Assembly: GCF_028446585.1 (NCBI RefSeq)
Contig: NZ_JAPFQL010000011.1
Location: 62,001-126,000, forward strand
DNA from: Intrasporangium calvum
GTDB taxonomy: Bacteria; Actinomycetota; Actinomycetes; Actinomycetales; Dermatophilaceae
DNA length: 64,000 nucleotides
Direction of reading: 5' to 3'
A model generated the notes under the pieces. It saw nothing but the letters and a program-made list of their open reading frames with translations. It searched no databases and had not been told where the DNA came from. The position numbers were made by a program, and so were the translations under genes. The first letter of the stretch is position 1. Each line of letters starts with the position of its first letter. Below, in pieces: positions 61,738-64,000 of this stretch.

Positions 61738-63249
61738 TCACTCCGTCTCGGCGGGCTGGCCGGGGCATCCTTCAGACCCTGCGCAGGACCAGCCCACCGG
61801 TGCCGTATGCCGCTGGGCTTGCTTGTCGAGCTCCGTGACGTCCGTGCGTGGCTGGGTCTCGTCGGTCCGGTTCGGGTTGCGGATGAGCAGCCACGAGACG
61901 ACGCCTCCGCCGGTCAGGAGGGCCGCGCAGACCCACATGGCCCTGCCGTAGCCCGTGTCGAACGCGACCGCGCTCTGGTAGTCCGCGCCGCTCAGGCCGA
62001 CCGCCGCGGGGAGTGCGGCGACCGCCAGCAGGCTCCCTGCGCGGGCCACCGCATTGTTGACCCCGCTCGCGATGCCGGCCCAGCGGTCCGGTGCGGCGGC
62101 CAGGACGGTGGCGGTGAGTGGCGCCACGAGGATGCACAGCCCCAGACCGAACACGCTGATGCCGGGCAGGACTGCGGTCCAGTAGGAGTCGCCGGCCCCG
62201 ACGCCCGTCAGCAGGGCGGCGCCTGCGGCACAGACGAGCGGTCCGACGGCCATCGGCACGCGAGGGCCGATCCTTGTGGCGATCTCGCCGCCCTGGGCAG
62301 CGAGAAAGAGCATGAGCACCGTCACCGGCAGGGTGGCGAGCCCGGCCAGGAGGGGGCCGTAGCCGAGGACCGTCTGCAGCTGGAGGGTGAGGAAGAAGAA
62401 GACTGCTCCCAGCGCCGCGTAGACGAGCATGGTCATGAGGTTCGCGGCGGTGAACTGGCGCGAGGCGAAGAGGGACGGCTGGACCATCGGGTGCCGGCTG
62501 CGAATCTCGACCACGGCGAAGCCGACCGCAGCAGCGACGGCAAGGAGGACCAGCGTCGTCGCGGTGGCGGCGCCGAGGGCCTCGAGCTGGATGAGGGCGT
62601 AGGTCAGCAGGGCCAGCGCCAGACTGGCCAGGACGGCGCCCGCGACATCGAACTGTCGGGGCGCCGACGGGTCCCGGGTCTCGGGCACGGCGGTGCGGGC
62701 GATCCAGACCGTGACCGCGGCCAGGGGGAGGTTGAGCAGGAACGCCCAACGCCACGAGGCGTACTCGACGAGCCAGCCGCCGACGAACGGACCGGTGGCA
62801 GCGGCGATCCCGCCCAGCCCGGACCAGGCGCCGATGGCCTTGGCCCGGTCCTCGGGGCGAAAGACCGACTGGATGATCGAGAGGCTGCCCGGCGTCAGCA
62901 ACGCGCCGCCGACGCCCTGCAGCAGCCGGGCGGCGATGAGCTGCCCGGCGCTCTGCGACAGCCCACAGGCCAACGAGGCGAGCGCGAACCACACGACGCC
63001 GATGACGAAGACCTTGCGCCGTCCGAAGCGGTCGCCGAGCGAGCCACCGAGCAGGATCAGCGACGCCAGGGCGAGGAGGTAGCCGTTGGTGATCCACTGC
63101 AGGTCAGCGAGGCTCGCGTCGAGCTCGGCGCCGATCCGCACCAGCGCCACGTTGACGACGGTGCCGTCGAGCAGCGCCATCCCCGACCCGAGCACCGCCG
63201 CCGCGATGACGAGCCGCCCGGCGGGGGTCCCCAGCTCGATGCCGGCCAC
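61738..63249 (-). CDS. MFS drug exporter, DHA2 (EmrB/QacA) family
   Basis: The 503 residues form about 14 transmembrane helices. Motifs are L-D-G-T-V-V-N-V-A-L near residue 27, the MFS motif G-S-L-G-D-R-F-G-R-R-K (about 72-82) and R-L-L-Q-G-V-G-G-A-L-L-T-P-G. These identify proton-driven 14-TMS exporters of drugs or dyes. The C-terminal about 40 residues are hydrophilic and variable, and an exact copy of the dispersed 14-mer overlaps this tail (61805-61818). A GTG at 63249 is the start. The substrate is unknown. Confidence 0.92.
   Translation of the reverse strand: MAGIELGTPAGRLVIAAAVLGSGMALLDGTVVNVALVRIGAELDASLADLQWITNGYLLALASLILLGGSLGDRFGRRKVFVIGVVWFALASLACGLSQSAGQLIAARLLQGVGGALLTPGSLSIIQSVFRPEDRAKAIGAWSGLGGIAAATGPFVGGWLVEYASWRWAFLLNLPLAAVTVWIARTAVPETRDPSAPRQFDVAGAVLASLALALLTYALIQLEALGAATATTLVLLAVAAAVGFAVVEIRSRHPMVQPSLFASRQFTAANLMTMLVYAALGAVFFFLTLQLQTVLGYGPLLAGLATLPVTVLMLFLAAQGGEIATRIGPRVPMAVGPLVCAAGAALLTGVGAGDSYWTAVLPGISVFGLGLCILVAPLTATVLAAAPDRWAGIASGVNNAVARAGSLLAVAALPAAVGLSGADYQSAVAFDTGYGRAMWVCAALLTGGGVVSWLLIRNPNRTDETQPRTDVTELDKQAQRHTAPVGWSCAGSEGCPGQPAETE
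61805..61818 (+). repeat. Dispersed 14-mer GTATGCCGCTGGGC, copy 5
   Basis: Exact copy in the hydrophilic tail of the MFS gene, antisense to it, followed by TTGCTT. Confidence 0.8.
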
Positions 63250-63272
63250 CGACCCACTTTGTCACGCGCCTC

Positions 63273-63310
63273 ATCGAAAGAGCAGTTCGCGACGGCGCGA
63301 CACAGGGCTC
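63273..63310. repeat. Second copy of the ATCGAAAGAGC palindromic repeat
   Basis: Positions 63273-63293 match the 21-bp left arm of the palindrome at 56881 exactly. The right arm has decayed: GCTCTTT remains at 63307-63313, leaving an imperfect hairpin. It lies between the MFS gene and the RarD-type gene, downstream of the latter. Confidence 0.8.
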
Positions 63311-63319
63311 TTTGGACGG

Positions 63320-64000
63320 TCAGCGGGGGTAGTCGTCGGTGGGGATGGCGGCAGCGGCCCGGCGGCCCCGGCGCAGGGCGAGCACGGAGTCGACACTGAG
63401 CACGGCAAGTGCCACCCAGACGATGCCGAAACCGATCCACCGCTCCCTCGACATCAGCTCGTCGAGCAGCAGCACGGCGACCAGGAGCTGCATGAGCGGG
63501 GTGATGAACTGGATCAGGCCGATGCTGACCAGCGGGATGCGCCGGGCGGCCGCGGCGAAGAACAGCAAGGGGACGGCGGTGGCGACACCCGAGCCGACGA
63601 GCAGCCACGTGTGCAGGGCCCCGTGGTCGCCGAACTCCAGGCCGGTGCGGCTGGACACGACGAGGAGGATGACAACTGCTGCGGGCGCGAGGATGACCGT
63701 CTCCAGGGTCAGGCCGTGGACGGCCTGGAGGGAGCCGCCGACCTTCTTCTTCGTGAGGCTGTAGAGGCCGAAGGACATGGCCAGGGCGAGCGCTGCGTAG
63801 GGCACCCGACCGCTCGCGACCGCGAGATAGACGCCCGCCCCGAGGCCGATGGCCACGGCGATCCACTGCAGCACGCGGAGTCGCTCGCCGAGCACGAGGA
63901 CCCCGAGGGCCACGGTGACGAGCGGGTTGAGGAAGTAGCCGAGCGCGGCCTCACTCGTGTGGCCGGCGGTGACGACCGCGACGTAGATCACCCAGTTGGC
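63320..64000 (-). CDS. RarD-type EamA-family transporter, C-terminal part (truncated by window edge)
   Basis: The gene is read leftward and its start lies beyond the right edge; about 226 residues are visible. They include A-L-G-Y-F-L-N-P-L-V-T-V, the RarD-typical loop preceding a hydrophobic helix, and repeated pairs of helices such as L-Q-W-I-A-V-A-I-G-L-G-A-G-V-Y and F-I-T-P-L-M-Q-L-L-V-A-V. EamA/RarD proteins are ten-helix metabolite exporters. The C-terminus is basic (R-R-G-R-R-A-A-A). The substrate is unknown. Confidence 0.88.
   Translation of the reverse strand, partial: ANWVIYVAVVTAGHTSEAALGYFLNPLVTVALGVLVLGERLRVLQWIAVAIGLGAGVYLAVASGRVPYAALALAMSFGLYSLTKKKVGGSLQAVHGLTLETVILAPAAVVILLVVSSRTGLEFGDHGALHTWLLVGSGVATAVPLLFFAAAARRIPLVSIGLIQFITPLMQLLVAVLLLDELMSRERWIGFGIVWVALAVLSVDSVLALRRGRRAAAAIPTDDYPR

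Overview
The window is high-GC DNA with actinobacterial gene content: a DUF222/HNH (13E12-type) gene, a menaquinone pathway with a menJ-type reductase, a 14-gene complex I operon followed by a long-chain polyprenyl diphosphate synthase, and several apparently leaderless promoters. I infer a Micrococcales actinomycete, plausibly Intrasporangiaceae-like; there is no rRNA or tRNA gene to test this.

Layout. (1) 1-3.06 kb is chromosome: the end of an ECF sigma factor overlapping a membrane anti-sigma-like gene, a 13-copy heptamer repeat, and a DUF222/HNH gene under a perfect SOS (LexA) box. (2) 3.07-25.85 kb is an integrated element of about 22.8 kb inserted in the 3' end of menB. A 14-bp direct repeat (AGTACCAGGGGAAC) marks both ends, the left copy sits in a displaced menB 3' end (reads W-A-Q-F-P-W-Y-F-stop), and paired repeats that look like integrase arm sites flank both cores. 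The element carries a tyrosine integrase, an AlpA/excisionase-type HTH protein, a primase-helicase with an iteron/hairpin cluster just beyond it, an XRE regulator with a compound dyad operator, a terminase-small-subunit-like HTH protein and a serine resolvase. Its cargo includes a complete type I restriction-modification system (hsdR-hsdS-hsdM), an Mrr-type restriction enzyme with an extra N-terminal domain, a nucleotidyltransferase-like pair, and many unknown genes. No conjugation, capsid or transposase genes were seen, so a phage-satellite-like (PICI-like) or degenerate integrative element are the two readings I favour.

(3) 25.8-36.5 kb is mainly menaquinone and cofactor synthesis: menB, a Nudix hydrolase, an unknown gene, cobT, menC, a BKACE-family gene, menD, menF, menG and menJ. 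(4) 36.7-54.3 kb is nuoABCDEFGHIJKLMN and a polyprenyl diphosphate synthase that probably makes the menaquinone side chain. NADH dehydrogenase and synthesis of its quinone acceptor are therefore adjacent. (5) 54.3-64 kb holds a PLP aldolase/deaminase, a sugar-lactone oxidase, fumC, ackA, pta, an MFS exporter and a truncated RarD-type transporter.

Two features cut across the map. A 14-mer, GTATGCCGCTGGGC, occurs five times exactly and nine times as its 11-bp core, in both orientations and mostly inside genes. A palindromic repeat built on ATCGAAAGAGC lies at 56.8 kb with a second copy at 63.3 kb.
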